Part shown: positions 1-5,297 of the stretch, piece after piece
How positions within the stretch are numbered: the first letter of the stretch is position 1
How the letters are laid out: every line of letters begins with the position of its first letter
Assembly: GCA_013812465.1 (NCBI GenBank)
Contig: JACCTK010000344.1
Span: 1-5,297 of the forward strand
Direction of reading: 5' to 3'
Source of the DNA: Actinomycetota bacterium
Lineage (GTDB): Bacteria; Actinomycetota; Thermoleophilia; Gaiellales; Gaiellaceae
DNA: 5,297 nt
Notes under the pieces: model-generated
Database searches by the model: none
Seen by the model: only the letters and a program-made list of their open reading frames with translations
What the model was told of the DNA's origin: nothing
Made by a program: the position numbers and the translations under genes

Positions 1-733
1 GAGTGGCGCCCTGCGCCCCGACGCCGGGTAGCAGCATCGGCGTTTGCGGCATCAGCCGCCGAGCCTCCGAGACCGCGCGCGGCAGCGTCGCGCCCACGAC
101 GGCGCCGACGCTCGACATGCCTCCCTCGCCGACGAGCGGCTGTCCCCACTCGTGGACGAGCGTCGCCAAGTGCTGCCACAGCGGCCGGCCGTCGGAGAGC
201 ATCGCGTCCTGCACATCCGCGGCGCCCGCGTTCGACGTGCGCACGAGGAAGAAGACCCCGGAGCCGTGTCGTCTGCAGGCGGCGAGGAAGGGCTCGACCG
301 AGTCGAGACCGAGATACGGGCTCGCGGTGATCGCGTCGGCCAGCGGAGTTCCTTCCTCGTTCGGCTCGAGATAGGCGGCGACGTACGCGCGCGAGGTCGA
401 GCCCACGTCGCCACGCTTGGCGTCCAGGATGACAAGCAGGCCGATCGAGCGCGCGTACGCGCAGACCTCCTCCAGCGCGTGCATCCCGTCCGAGCCGAGA
501 GCCTCGAAGAACGCTGCCTGCGGCTTGACCGCGACGACATACGGGCCGACAGCATCGACGATCCCTTTGCAGAAGCGCGCCACCGCGCTCGCCGCAGCCG
601 CCCGGCCGAGCACCGCCTCGCCGCGAAGCTCCATCGGGAGGACGTCGAGCCGCGGGTCGAGGCCGACCACGAGCTGGCTGCGCTTGCGCTCGACCGCTTG
701 GGCGAGGCGGTCGGGGAAGGCTGGGAGGTCCAC
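1..733 (-). CDS. pyrF: Orotidine 5'-phosphate decarboxylase, type 2 (C-terminus cut by window edge)
   Basis: Decarboxylates OMP to UMP, the last step of de novo pyrimidine synthesis, in the cytoplasm. 244 codons are visible. Seen: VVGLDPR (residues 22-28), VAVKPQAAFFE (67-77), the active-site core LDAKRGDVGST (103-113, with D104, K106 and D109 as the catalytic Asp/Lys set), FFLVRTSNAGA (161-171), and the phosphate-binding LLPGVGAQGA (234-243). The DAKRGD form and the LVRTSN motif mark the longer type-2 (mycobacterial-like) family rather than the E. coli type. That family usually has about 270-280 residues, so some 25-35 C-terminal residues lie outside the window. The start is GTG at 733-731: an in-frame TGA sits only two codons upstream (739-737), ruling out any longer version. 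The Shine-Dalgarno is poor; a GAGG lies about 15 bases upstream. It begins 37 bases after the exonuclease/GIY-YIG gene and is probably co-transcribed with it. Confidence 0.95.
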   Translation of the reverse strand, partial: MDLPAFPDRLAQAVERKRSQLVVGLDPRLDVLPMELRGEAVLGRAAAASAVARFCKGIVDAVGPYVVAVKPQAAFFEALGSDGMHALEEVCAYARSIGLLVILDAKRGDVGSTSRAYVAAYLEPNEEGTPLADAITASPYLGLDSVEPFLAACRRHGSGVFFLVRTSNAGAADVQDAMLSDGRPLWQHLATLVHEWGQPLVGEGGMSSVGAVVGATLPRAVSEARRLMPQTPMLLPGVGAQGAT

Positions 734-770
734 GTCTCAAGGCTACGCACCTCGTCGGGCTTTGGGTCCC

Positions 771-2408
771 TCACGCCGCAAGGATTTGGGTCGCATCCAG
801 CGAGACGATGCGGAGCTCGGGTCCCGGTCGTCGCATGAAGCCCGCCACGAGCAGGAGCCGGTCCGCGTCTTCGGGCGCGAACGACGGCTCGGCGAGTGCC
901 GCCTCCGCGATTCCGGCCTCCACCTCGATCCTGCCTGCTCTGCCAGCGGCCAGCATCCTCACCGCCGCCAGCCGGCCGCCTGTGACGAAGAACGCCCGCT
1001 TGAAGCCTGGCTCTCGTGCGGGCGCCAGAACACAGACGTTGACCTTCCGAAGCCGGTCGAGCTCGGCGAAACGCGCAACCGCCTCCTCGAGCGCTTTCAG
1101 GCGATCGCGCACGCGAGCGGCGTCCTCGAAGCGGAGATCGCGCGCGAGCCGCCGAAGCTTGTCATGTAGCGCGGGCACGGCGTCAGCGGGGTCGTCGCCC
1201 TCGAAGCCGTAGAGCGCGCGCGCGACGAGCCGCGCGCGATTTCGGCTCGTGATCGGCCCGTGTTGGCCTGGCTCCGAGACAACGACCCAGCGATCGCCGC
1301 GCTGCGCGAGGTAGACGTAGCGGTTCGGCCGCCCGCCTCGCGCGTTCGCGGGAGGACGAAGCTCACCGATGAGCCGCAACTCCTCGAGAGCGGCTTCGAG
1401 CTCGGAGCCGAGCTGCCTCCATTCCACGCGCTCGAGCGCGCCGAGCGCCGCCTCCACGGCGGGCCGCTGCCGCGAGCCCGAGAAATAGGAGCGGAGCCGC
1501 GCCCGCAGGTCACGCGCCTTGCCGACATAGAGAATCGTTTCGTTGCGGTCGCGGAAGAGATAGATGCCGGGGCCGGTGGGAGCTCCGGCGATCAGCGAGC
1601 GCTTCCCGTGCAGCCTGCGCGCTCGTGGCGCCGCGAGCTCGAGAACGTCCGCGACCGTCCGCGCGCCGCGCTCCTGCGCGAGGCCGAGCAGCGAGACGAG
1701 GATCTCCGCGGTCGCGAGCGCATCAGGCAGCGCCCGGTGGCAGGGGCGGGTCGACGTTCCGAAGAAATGCGCGAGCGATGCGAGCGAGAATCGCTCGCTC
1801 CTGCGCTGGAGGAGCCGCCTCGCGAGCCAGACCGTGTCCACGACCGGCGCCGCGACGCGCCGCCCGGTGAGCCGCTCGACCTCGCGCTCGAGAAACGACA
1901 TGTCGAAGCGCGCGTTGTGCGCGGCGAGCGAGGCGTCTCCTGCGAAGCCGAGGAAGCGACGGACGGCGAGCTCGGAGCGCGGCGCGCGCCTCAGATCGCC
2001 GTCGCGGATTCCGGTGAGCGCGGCGATGTACGGCGGGAGCACGGAGCCGGGGTTGACGAGCGTCTCGAAGGTGTCCTCGATGGCGAGCGCGCGCACCCGC
2101 GCGGCCCCGATCTCACACATGCGGTTGCGAATCGCGGAGAGACCGGTTGTCTCGAGGTCGAAGACGATGAACTCGGCGTCCTCGATGAGGATGTCGGCGT
2201 GCGGCGGGTCGGTCAGCCCGACGCGGGCGCCGAGCCAGGCGAGCCGAGCGTCACCGGCGACCACGTCGTCGAGCAGCGAGCGGGCGAGAGCGGCGGGCGC
2301 ACGCTCGAGCGCGAAGAGAACGTGAGCCGCGTCCTCCGGCGACACGGGCCCGCGCCGAGCCTGCACGAGCTCGACGAGCCGATCCGCGGCATCGAACATG
2401 AGCTGCAC
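771..2408 (-). CDS. DEDDh 3'-5' exonuclease fused to GIY-YIG (UvrC/Cho-like) nuclease and UVR motif
   Basis: A 545-residue DNA-processing protein with two nuclease domains. Residues 78-243 are a DnaQ/epsilon-type DEDDh exonuclease: Exo I FDLETTG (D84, E86), Exo II HNARFD (D169), Exo III HRALPD (H224, D229), all metal ligands present. Residues 276-350 are a GIY-YIG domain: GIY (281-283), YVGKARDLRARLRSYF (294-309), and SELEAALEELRLI, whose E343 aligns with the metal-binding Glu of UvrC. Residues 414-441 match the UVR motif (RDLRFEDAARVRDRLKALE). The last roughly 100 residues, and the first 75, I cannot assign. It lacks the RNase H-like and HhH domains of full UvrC, so it is not UvrC itself. 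The same architecture is known in Actinobacteria (for example M. tuberculosis Rv2191, annotated from memory). Inferred role: repair or processing of damaged DNA, consistent with the LexA box in its promoter. The start is GTG 2408; ATG 2399, three codons later, is the alternative. Confidence 0.92.
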   Translation of the reverse strand: MQLMFDAADRLVELVQARRGPVSPEDAAHVLFALERAPAALARSLLDDVVAGDARLAWLGARVGLTDPPHADILIEDAEFIVFDLETTGLSAIRNRMCEIGAARVRALAIEDTFETLVNPGSVLPPYIAALTGIRDGDLRRAPRSELAVRRFLGFAGDASLAAHNARFDMSFLEREVERLTGRRVAAPVVDTVWLARRLLQRRSERFSLASLAHFFGTSTRPCHRALPDALATAEILVSLLGLAQERGARTVADVLELAAPRARRLHGKRSLIAGAPTGPGIYLFRDRNETILYVGKARDLRARLRSYFSGSRQRPAVEAALGALERVEWRQLGSELEAALEELRLIGELRPPANARGGRPNRYVYLAQRGDRWVVVSEPGQHGPITSRNRARLVARALYGFEGDDPADAVPALHDKLRRLARDLRFEDAARVRDRLKALEEAVARFAELDRLRKVNVCVLAPAREPGFKRAFFVTGGRLAAVRMLAAGRAGRIEVEAGIAEAALAEPSFAPEDADRLLLVAGFMRRPGPELRIVSLDATQILAA

Positions 2409-2414
2409 GATTCG

Positions 2415-2443
2415 ACACTATCGAACATATGTTCGTATCTCAA
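2415..2443 (-). promoter_or_regulatory. Predicted promoter of the exonuclease/GIY-YIG gene
   Basis: On the minus strand TTGAGA (2443-2438) and TAGTGT (2420-2415) are separated by exactly 17 bases, a good sigma-A-type spacing. The -10 keeps the first T, the A and the last T of TATAAT. The LexA box fills the spacer. Six bases separate the -10 from the GTG at 2408, so transcription would begin at or within a base or two of the start codon, giving a leaderless mRNA. This fits the absence of any Shine-Dalgarno. This is prediction from motif and spacing only. Confidence 0.6.
2422..2435. promoter_or_regulatory. LexA (SOS) box
   Basis: CGAACATATGTTCG is a perfect 14-bp palindrome and matches every position of the Bacillus/actinobacterial SOS box consensus CGAACRNRYGTTCG. 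It lies wholly between the predicted -35 and -10 of the nuclease gene, so bound LexA would block RNA polymerase directly. No other full box was noticed in the window. Confidence 0.85.
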
Positions 2444-2509
2444 GCTCTTGGTGTCAGACATGGGGGTAGCGTGGGCCGCACTGGGAAGCCCCCGTCCTGG
2501 GAAAGTGGG

Positions 2510-2530
2510 CTGACGTTACGCAAACGTCAG
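2510..2530. repeat. Perfect inverted repeat (8-bp arms, 5-base loop)
   Basis: The arms CTGACGTT (2510-2517) and AACGTCAG (2523-2530) are exact reverse complements around ACGCA; flanking GG/CC can extend pairing with a small bulge. It lies between the HU hairpin and the nuclease promoter. Neither strand has a T-run after it, so an intrinsic terminator is uncertain; a back-up terminator for HU read-through or a protein-binding operator are both possible. Confidence 0.6.
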
Positions 2531-2567
2531 AGCCAAGCGGGTCAGGGGCCAAGTGTTCACCCGAAAG

Positions 2568-2597
2568 CGGAGGGGCCGCCTCGCGGCGACCCCTCCG
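2568..2597 (-). terminator. Probable terminator hairpin after HU gene
   Basis: GGAGGGG (2569-2575) pairs with CCCCTCC (2590-2596), closed by C2568-G2597, and the inner CGCC/GGCG (2577-2580 with 2585-2588) continues the stem after one mismatch, leaving a TCGC loop. The stem starts 25 bases past the HU stop codon. On the minus strand only GCTTTC follows, so the U-tract is weak. GC-rich stems with poor U-tracts are common in Actinobacteria, so termination is likely but not certain. Confidence 0.65.
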
Positions 2598-2621
2598 AAA
2601 CCCCGCGAGTGAAGCCCGCGC

Positions 2622-2900
2622 TTAGCCGCTCTTGACGGCGGTCTTGAGGGCGCTGCCGGCCGAGAACTTCGGCACGGTCGTCGCTTGGATCTGCACGCGC
2701 TCGCCTGTGCGCGGATTGACGCCCATGCGCGCGGCGCGCGCCGACGTCGAGAACTTGCCGAAGCCCGTGAAGGTGACCGAGTCACCCTGCTTGAGCGCGG
2801 ACGTGATGGTGTCGAGCACGGCGTCTACCGCAGCGCCGGCGTCACGCTTGGACATACCGGCCTGGTCGGCTACGGCGTCCACGAAATCCTGCTTGGTCAC
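2622..2900 (-). CDS. HU-family nucleoid DNA-binding protein
   Basis: A 92-residue histone-like protein that binds and bends DNA as a dimer and helps compact the nucleoid. Nearly the whole HU fold can be read: the N-terminal helices MTKQDFVDAVADQAG (1-15), the turn motif GDSVTFTGFGKF (39-50), the beta-arm with ARMGVNPRTGERVQI (57-71), whose P63 is the DNA-intercalating proline, and the closing VPKFSAGSALKTAV (76-89). The length is typical of HU/IHF, with no Lys/Ala-rich mycobacterial tail. The start is GTG at 2900-2898, supported by AGGAGGAGGG ending three bases upstream, the strongest ribosome site in the window, as expected for an abundant protein. It follows pyrE after 72 bases, with its own likely promoter, and is followed by a hairpin, so it is probably a monocistronic unit. 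HU and IHF cannot be separated by eye; HU is preferred from the GFGKF and NPRTGE forms. Confidence 0.96.
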   Translation of the reverse strand: MTKQDFVDAVADQAGMSKRDAGAAVDAVLDTITSALKQGDSVTFTGFGKFSTSARAARMGVNPRTGERVQIQATTVPKFSAGSALKTAVKSG

Positions 2901-2903
2901 TGT

Positions 2904-2913
2904 CCCTCCTCCT
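2904..2913 (-). promoter_or_regulatory. Strong Shine-Dalgarno of the HU gene
   Basis: AGGAGGAGGG on the minus strand, three bases before the GTG at 2900, with the AGGAGG core about seven bases from it. It decides the GTG start of HU and is far stronger than any other ribosome site in the window. Confidence 0.85.
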
Positions 2914-2947
2914 ATGTCGGAATCATGAGTCTGTCGGGGACTGGGGG

Positions 2948-2976
2948 ACCCTAACAGCCCATCTGATTTGGCTCAA
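2948..2976 (-). promoter_or_regulatory. Predicted promoter of the HU gene
   Basis: Minus-strand TTGAGC (2976-2971) and TAGGGT (2953-2948) are 17 bases apart. Transcription would start near 2941, giving a leader of about 40 bases carrying the strong Shine-Dalgarno. The -35 overlaps the TGA stop of pyrE (2975-2973). I see no hairpin between pyrE and HU, so read-through from the upstream operon is also possible. Confidence 0.45.
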
Positions 2977-3530
2977 CCATCGAGCTTTGCGGCGGTTTTT
3001 CGTAGTTCCAGGAGCTCCTCGGCGCGAAAGAGGGCGCGGAGGCGCACGCCGAGGCGCGCGAGAGCGTCCGAGCCACCCTCCTCCCGGTCGACGACCGAGA
3101 TGGCGTTTCGCACCACGAGGCCCTCGTCCCGAAGAGCCGACACCGACGCTCGGAGAGCGCCGCCTGTCGTCACGACGTCCTCCAGGAGGCACACCAGCTC
3201 GCCCGGCTCGAAGGGGCCCTCGATCCGATTCGCCGTCCCGTATTCCTTGGCTTCACCGCGCACGATGATGAAGGGCAGACCGGACGTCATCGATGCCGAA
3301 GCTGCCAACGCGACGGCCCCGAGAGCCGGGCCGGCAAGGCGAACCGCGTTCGGCTCGAACTCCGAGACCGCATCGGCCAGGCTCTTCCCCAGCGCGCGCA
3401 GGATCTCCGGCTCGGTCTCGAAGCGGTACTTGTCGAGATACCACGACGAGCGCTTGCCGGAGCGGAGGACGAAGTCGCCCTCGAGCAGCGCTCTCTCGGC
3501 CAACATTCGCCCCAGCGCCTCGTCGCTCAT
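2973..3530 (-). CDS. pyrE: Orotate phosphoribosyltransferase
   Basis: Joins orotate to PRPP to make OMP, the fifth step of pyrimidine synthesis; PyrF at the other end of the window takes the product to UMP. 185 residues. Seen: SGKRSSWYLDKYRFET near the N-terminus (24-39), IIVRGEAKEYGTANRIEG (88-105) with the catalytic-loop R91/K95 region, and the PRPP-binding signature VCLLEDVVTTGGAL (113-126, acidic pair E117-D118 followed by TTGG). The start is ATG 3530-3528, overlapping the TGA of the preceding small gene in an ATGA junction. There is no Shine-Dalgarno, so translation probably depends on coupling. The frame stays open up to 3728, but that extra 66 residues is arginine-rich, unlike PyrE, and covers the small gene, so I reject the longer start. 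The TGA at 2975 overlaps the predicted HU -35. Confidence 0.95.
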   Translation of the reverse strand: MSDEALGRMLAERALLEGDFVLRSGKRSSWYLDKYRFETEPEILRALGKSLADAVSEFEPNAVRLAGPALGAVALAASASMTSGLPFIIVRGEAKEYGTANRIEGPFEPGELVCLLEDVVTTGGALRASVSALRDEGLVVRNAISVVDREEGGSDALARLGVRLRALFRAEELLELRKTAAKLDG

Positions 3531-3715
3531 CGAAGCGCTGAGCGAGCGATGGAAGCGAGTCGTTCGAACTCCGCCGAGCCCGGCTCGAGCACGATTGCCG
3601 AGCCGTCGGCGAACGACACACTCGCGCGCTCGTGCGGCCCACGGGCATGGACGAAATGGCGCCACGCCCAGATAGCGGCGCTCACCAGGACCGCGAGACG
3701 CGACACCCGTCTCAT
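3527..3715 (-). CDS. Small membrane-anchored protein of unknown function
   Basis: 62 residues; I do not recognise a named family. Residues 1-6 are basic (MRRVSR), residues 7-22 form a hydrophobic stretch (LAVLVSAAIWAWRHFV) that looks like a single membrane anchor or uncleaved signal anchor, and the tail contains SVSFADGSAIVLEPGS (32-47) followed by a short helix FERLASIARSAL. The basic N-terminus suggests the tail may lie outside the cytoplasm. It is probably a real gene because both ends are exact ATGA overlaps, with the Roadblock-like gene upstream and pyrE downstream, and an AGAGG lies a few bases before the ATG at 3715. The competing reading, an N-terminal extension of PyrE in another frame, is unlikely. 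The DGS...LEPGS pattern may define a lineage-specific family. Function is unknown. Confidence 0.72.
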   Translation of the reverse strand: MRRVSRLAVLVSAAIWAWRHFVHARGPHERASVSFADGSAIVLEPGSAEFERLASIARSALR

Positions 3716-4095
3716 TCGTCCTCTTCATCCTTCGGCTTGGTCGCCGAACGCCGCCGCTTGGGCTTCTCGTCGACGATCCCGCCGAGGCAGGTGCGCAAGT
3801 CGTAGACGATCAGTCCAGCAGTGGGGTTGGGGCCCGTCGCCGCCGCAATCGTTCGATCACCTTCACGGAGGACGAAGAGGCCGCCTTCGGCGAGCTCCAC
3901 CTCCGCGCGCGTCACCTCGCCCGCAGAGGCGTGAAGCTCGCCGGCAGCGGCCAGCAGATCGACGGCCGACCGGGCCAAGGCATCGCTTCCGTCACCCGTT
4001 GACGCGAGCACGGAGCCCTTCGCGTCCAATACGACCGCCCGCACGACCTGGGACGAGAGCTCGGCGAGCTCAGCCAGCGCCTGGTTCGCGTCCAT
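3712..4095 (-). CDS. Roadblock/LC7-like domain protein
   Basis: 127 residues, cytoplasmic, with no signal or membrane segment. Residues 9-108 look like one Roadblock/LC7 (longin-related) fold: an N-terminal helix (ALAELAELSSQVVR), the strand pair VRAVVLDAKGSVLAST (18-33), a long helix (SDALARSAVDLLAAAGEL), then the strands AEVELAEGGLFVLREG and RTIAAATGPN, and the final helix TAGLIVYDLRTCLGGI. Residues 111-127 are a charged, probably disordered tail (KPKRRR then KDEEDE). Bacterial members often act with small Ras-like GTPases of the MglA type, but none is visible here, so no partner can be named. The ATG at 4095 lies nine bases after the rdgB stop, without a clear Shine-Dalgarno; the stop overlaps the next gene by ATGA. 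The domain call rests on pattern and size only, so it is tentative. Confidence 0.68.
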   Translation of the reverse strand: MDANQALAELAELSSQVVRAVVLDAKGSVLASTGDGSDALARSAVDLLAAAGELHASAGEVTRAEVELAEGGLFVLREGDRTIAAATGPNPTAGLIVYDLRTCLGGIVDEKPKRRRSATKPKDEEDE

Positions 4096-4104
4096 TGTTC
4101 GACG

Positions 4105-4653
4105 CTATCGCAGGAGCGCCGCGAGCGCACGCGCAGCCTGCGCGCGGTGCGAGTGCGCGGCCTTCCATGGATCGCCGAGCATCGCGACGGTGAGTGACTC
4201 GCCGCGCGGGATGAAGATCGGGTCGTAGCCGAATCCTTCGGTCCCGCTCGGCCCCTGGGCGATCGTCCCCTCGAGTGTCCCCGACGCCCGCACCTCCGCT
4301 CCGCTCCGGTCGAGTGCCACGACCTCGCAGACGTAGCGCGCACTGCGGTTCTCCACGCCTTCGACCTCGGCGAGCAGCCGCGCGACAGGCTCGGCAGACC
4401 AGCGGGCAGACTCGATCCCGGGTCCTCCGCCGAGCGTTGCTACTTCGATGCCTGAGTCCTCGCCCGCAACCCACGCCTCGTGCCGCGAGGCGTGCCGCCC
4501 GTGGCGAGCCTTGATCCGTGCGTTCTCGACGAAGGTCGCGCCGTCCTCGGTCGGCTCGTCCGTTCCTCCGAGCGGGACGACCTCCCAGCCCGGGAGCGCA
4601 TCCCGCCATTCGCGCAGCTTGTGCTTGTTCCGCGACGCGAGGATCAACTTCAC
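4105..4653 (-). CDS. rdgB: Non-canonical purine NTP pyrophosphatase (ITPase/XTPase, HAM1 family)
   Basis: Hydrolyses ITP, dITP and XTP to the monophosphates and pyrophosphate, keeping deaminated purines out of DNA and RNA. 182 residues, slightly short for a family of about 190-200. Seen: the substrate-binding [11 protein letters not shown] (6-16; S7, N9, K12), ENARIKAR (43-50), the catalytic GEDSGIEV (64-71; D66), [13 protein letters not shown] (137-149), and [10 protein letters not shown] near the C-terminus (168-177). The start is GTG 4653-4651, chosen because the protein then begins [10 protein letters not shown] exactly as the family does, and because GTGA overlaps the rph stop. The frame is open further upstream to 5016, but that lies inside rph. 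There is no Shine-Dalgarno, so translation is probably coupled to rph. The rph-rdgB pairing is common in Actinobacteria and Firmicutes and supports both calls. Confidence 0.95.
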   Translation of the reverse strand: MKLILASRNKHKLREWRDALPGWEVVPLGGTDEPTEDGATFVENARIKARHGRHASRHEAWVAGEDSGIEVATLGGGPGIESARWSAEPVARLLAEVEGVENRSARYVCEVVALDRSGAEVRASGTLEGTIAQGPSGTEGFGYDPIFIPRGESLTVAMLGDPWKAAHSHRAQAARALAALLR

Positions 4654-5297
4654 GCGCGCGGCAGAGCCACGGCCTCGTGCTGCGTCGTGGTCAGCTCCTC
4701 GATCCCACCGGCCGCGAGGTCGAGCAGTTGATCGAGGAGCTCGCGCGAGAACGGATCCCGCTCTGCCGTCGCCTGCACCTCGACCAGGGCGCCTTCGCCG
4801 GTCATGACGACGTTCATGTCCGTCTCGGCCGAGGAGTCCTCCGGGTAGTCGAGGTCGAGCACCGCCTCCCCGCCCACGATCCCGACCGAGACCGCGGCGA
4901 CCGAGCCGCGGAGCGCCTTCGAGAGGCCGAAGTGGTCGAGAGCGCGGCGAGCGGCGATCCAGACGCCGGTGATCGACGCGCAACGCGTGCCGCCATCCGC
5001 CTGCAGGACGTCGCAATCGAGCCAGAGCGTGCGCTCGCCAAGCGCCTCGAAGTCGCAGACGGAGCGGAGCGCGCGACCGATCAGGCGCTGGATCTCGACT
5101 GTCCGTCCGTCGGGCCGCCCGCGCGACACGGCGCGCTGCGTCCGCTCGCCGGTGGACGCCGGCAGCATCGAGTACTCGGCGGTCATCCAGCCTCGTCCGC
5201 TGCGGGCCAACCAGCGCGGCACGCCCTCCTCCACCGTCGCCGTGCAGAGCACGAGCGTCTTTCCTTGCCCGTAGAGGACGGACCCATGCGGCTGCTC
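4650..5297 (-). CDS. rph: Ribonuclease PH (N-terminus cut by window edge)
   Basis: A phosphorolytic 3'-5' exoribonuclease that trims tRNA 3' ends, releasing nucleoside diphosphates; it works as a ring-shaped hexamer. 215 codons are visible, and the frame is open to the window edge, so roughly 20-30 N-terminal residues are missing. Seen, in visible-residue numbering: [14 protein letters not shown] (17-30), [11 protein letters not shown] (36-46), the phosphate-site region [16 protein letters not shown] (63-78), [19 protein letters not shown] (93-111), the catalytic acidic pair in [14 protein letters not shown] (D154 and D160, with the six-residue spacing of the known Asp pair), and [11 protein letters not shown] (169-179). 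The family tail follows and ends [13 protein letters not shown]. The GTG at 5252 is internal, not the start, because [12 protein letters not shown] in front of it is family sequence. The stop overlaps the rdgB GTG. It is the first visible gene of the operon. Confidence 0.96.
   Translation of the reverse strand, partial: EQPHGSVLYGQGKTLVLCTATVEEGVPRWLARSGRGWMTAEYSMLPASTGERTQRAVSRGRPDGRTVEIQRLIGRALRSVCDFEALGERTLWLDCDVLQADGGTRCASITGVWIAARRALDHFGLSKALRGSVAAVSVGIVGGEAVLDLDYPEDSSAETDMNVVMTGEGALVEVQATAERDPFSRELLDQLLDLAAGGIEELTTTQHEAVALPRA

Noticed and set aside
44..838. Long plus-strand open frame opposite pyrF
   Set aside because: Arginine/alanine-rich shadow of a GC-rich minus-strand gene with clear PyrF motifs; no family resemblance or ribosome site.
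771..2408. Calling the fused nuclease uvrC or dnaQ
   Set aside because: It lacks the RNase H-like and HhH domains of UvrC, and it is not a stand-alone polymerase epsilon subunit because GIY-YIG and UVR parts follow.
2444..2509. Small gene, riboswitch or further operator in the remaining intergenic stretch
   Set aside because: Only a loose GGGGG/CCCCC pairing (about 2462-2493) is visible, and there is no ribosome site with a credible coding frame.
1260..2513. 417-codon plus-strand open frame opposite the nuclease gene
   Set aside because: Composition (strings of Arg, Glu, Gly) is that of an antisense shadow; the minus strand carries intact catalytic motifs throughout.
3531..3728. Longer PyrE start at 3728
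   Set aside because: The extra 66 residues are Arg-rich and unlike any PyrE, have no family motif, and would erase the ATGA-linked small gene; ATG 3530 matches the usual PyrE N-terminus.
4654..5016. N-terminal extension of RdgB
   Set aside because: This is rph in another frame; the RdgB family begins at the [10 protein letters not shown] motif.
1..5297. Mobile element, CRISPR array, tRNA/rRNA or defence system
   Set aside because: No direct-repeat array, transposase, integrase, attachment-site duplication or RNA gene structure was seen; composition is uniform and the genes are housekeeping or repair.

Overview
This is a compact, GC-rich stretch of bacterial chromosome in which every gene I can support lies on the minus strand, so transcription runs from high to low coordinates. 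Four of the seven complete or start-bearing genes open with GTG. The type-2 (mycobacterial-type) PyrF, the DEDDh exonuclease/GIY-YIG fusion, the Bacillus/actinobacterial-type LexA box and the apparent leaderless start together point to an Actinomycetota genome. A deep-branching class such as Thermoleophilia is possible, but that is only an impression.

Layout in transcription order. (1) Positions 5297-2973 form one tightly packed operon: rph (RNase PH, 5' end cut off by the window), rdgB (non-canonical purine NTP pyrophosphatase), a Roadblock/LC7-like protein, a 62-residue membrane-anchored protein of unknown function, and pyrE (orotate phosphoribosyltransferase). Three of the four junctions are 4-bp stop/start overlaps (GTGA, ATGA, ATGA); the fourth is a 9-base gap. 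(2) Positions 2900-2622 hold an HU-type nucleoid protein with a strong Shine-Dalgarno and a plausible promoter whose -35 overlaps the pyrE stop. (3) Positions 2621-2409 are intergenic, with a strong GC-rich hairpin just after HU, a second perfect inverted repeat, and then a promoter with a consensus SOS (LexA) box exactly in its 17-bp spacer. (4) Positions 2408-771 encode a DEDDh 3'-5' exonuclease fused to a GIY-YIG nuclease and a UVR motif. (5) 37 bases further on begins pyrF (OMP decarboxylase), whose C-terminus runs off the window.

Taken together: the upstream operon combines RNA 3'-end processing, nucleotide-pool sanitation and UMP synthesis with two small proteins of unknown role. The downstream unit looks like a damage-inducible DNA-processing nuclease followed by the last enzyme of UMP synthesis. 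There is no mobile element, CRISPR array, tRNA or rRNA. Most of the window is ordinary housekeeping; the best-supported unusual signal is the LexA-controlled, probably leaderless promoter of the fused nuclease.
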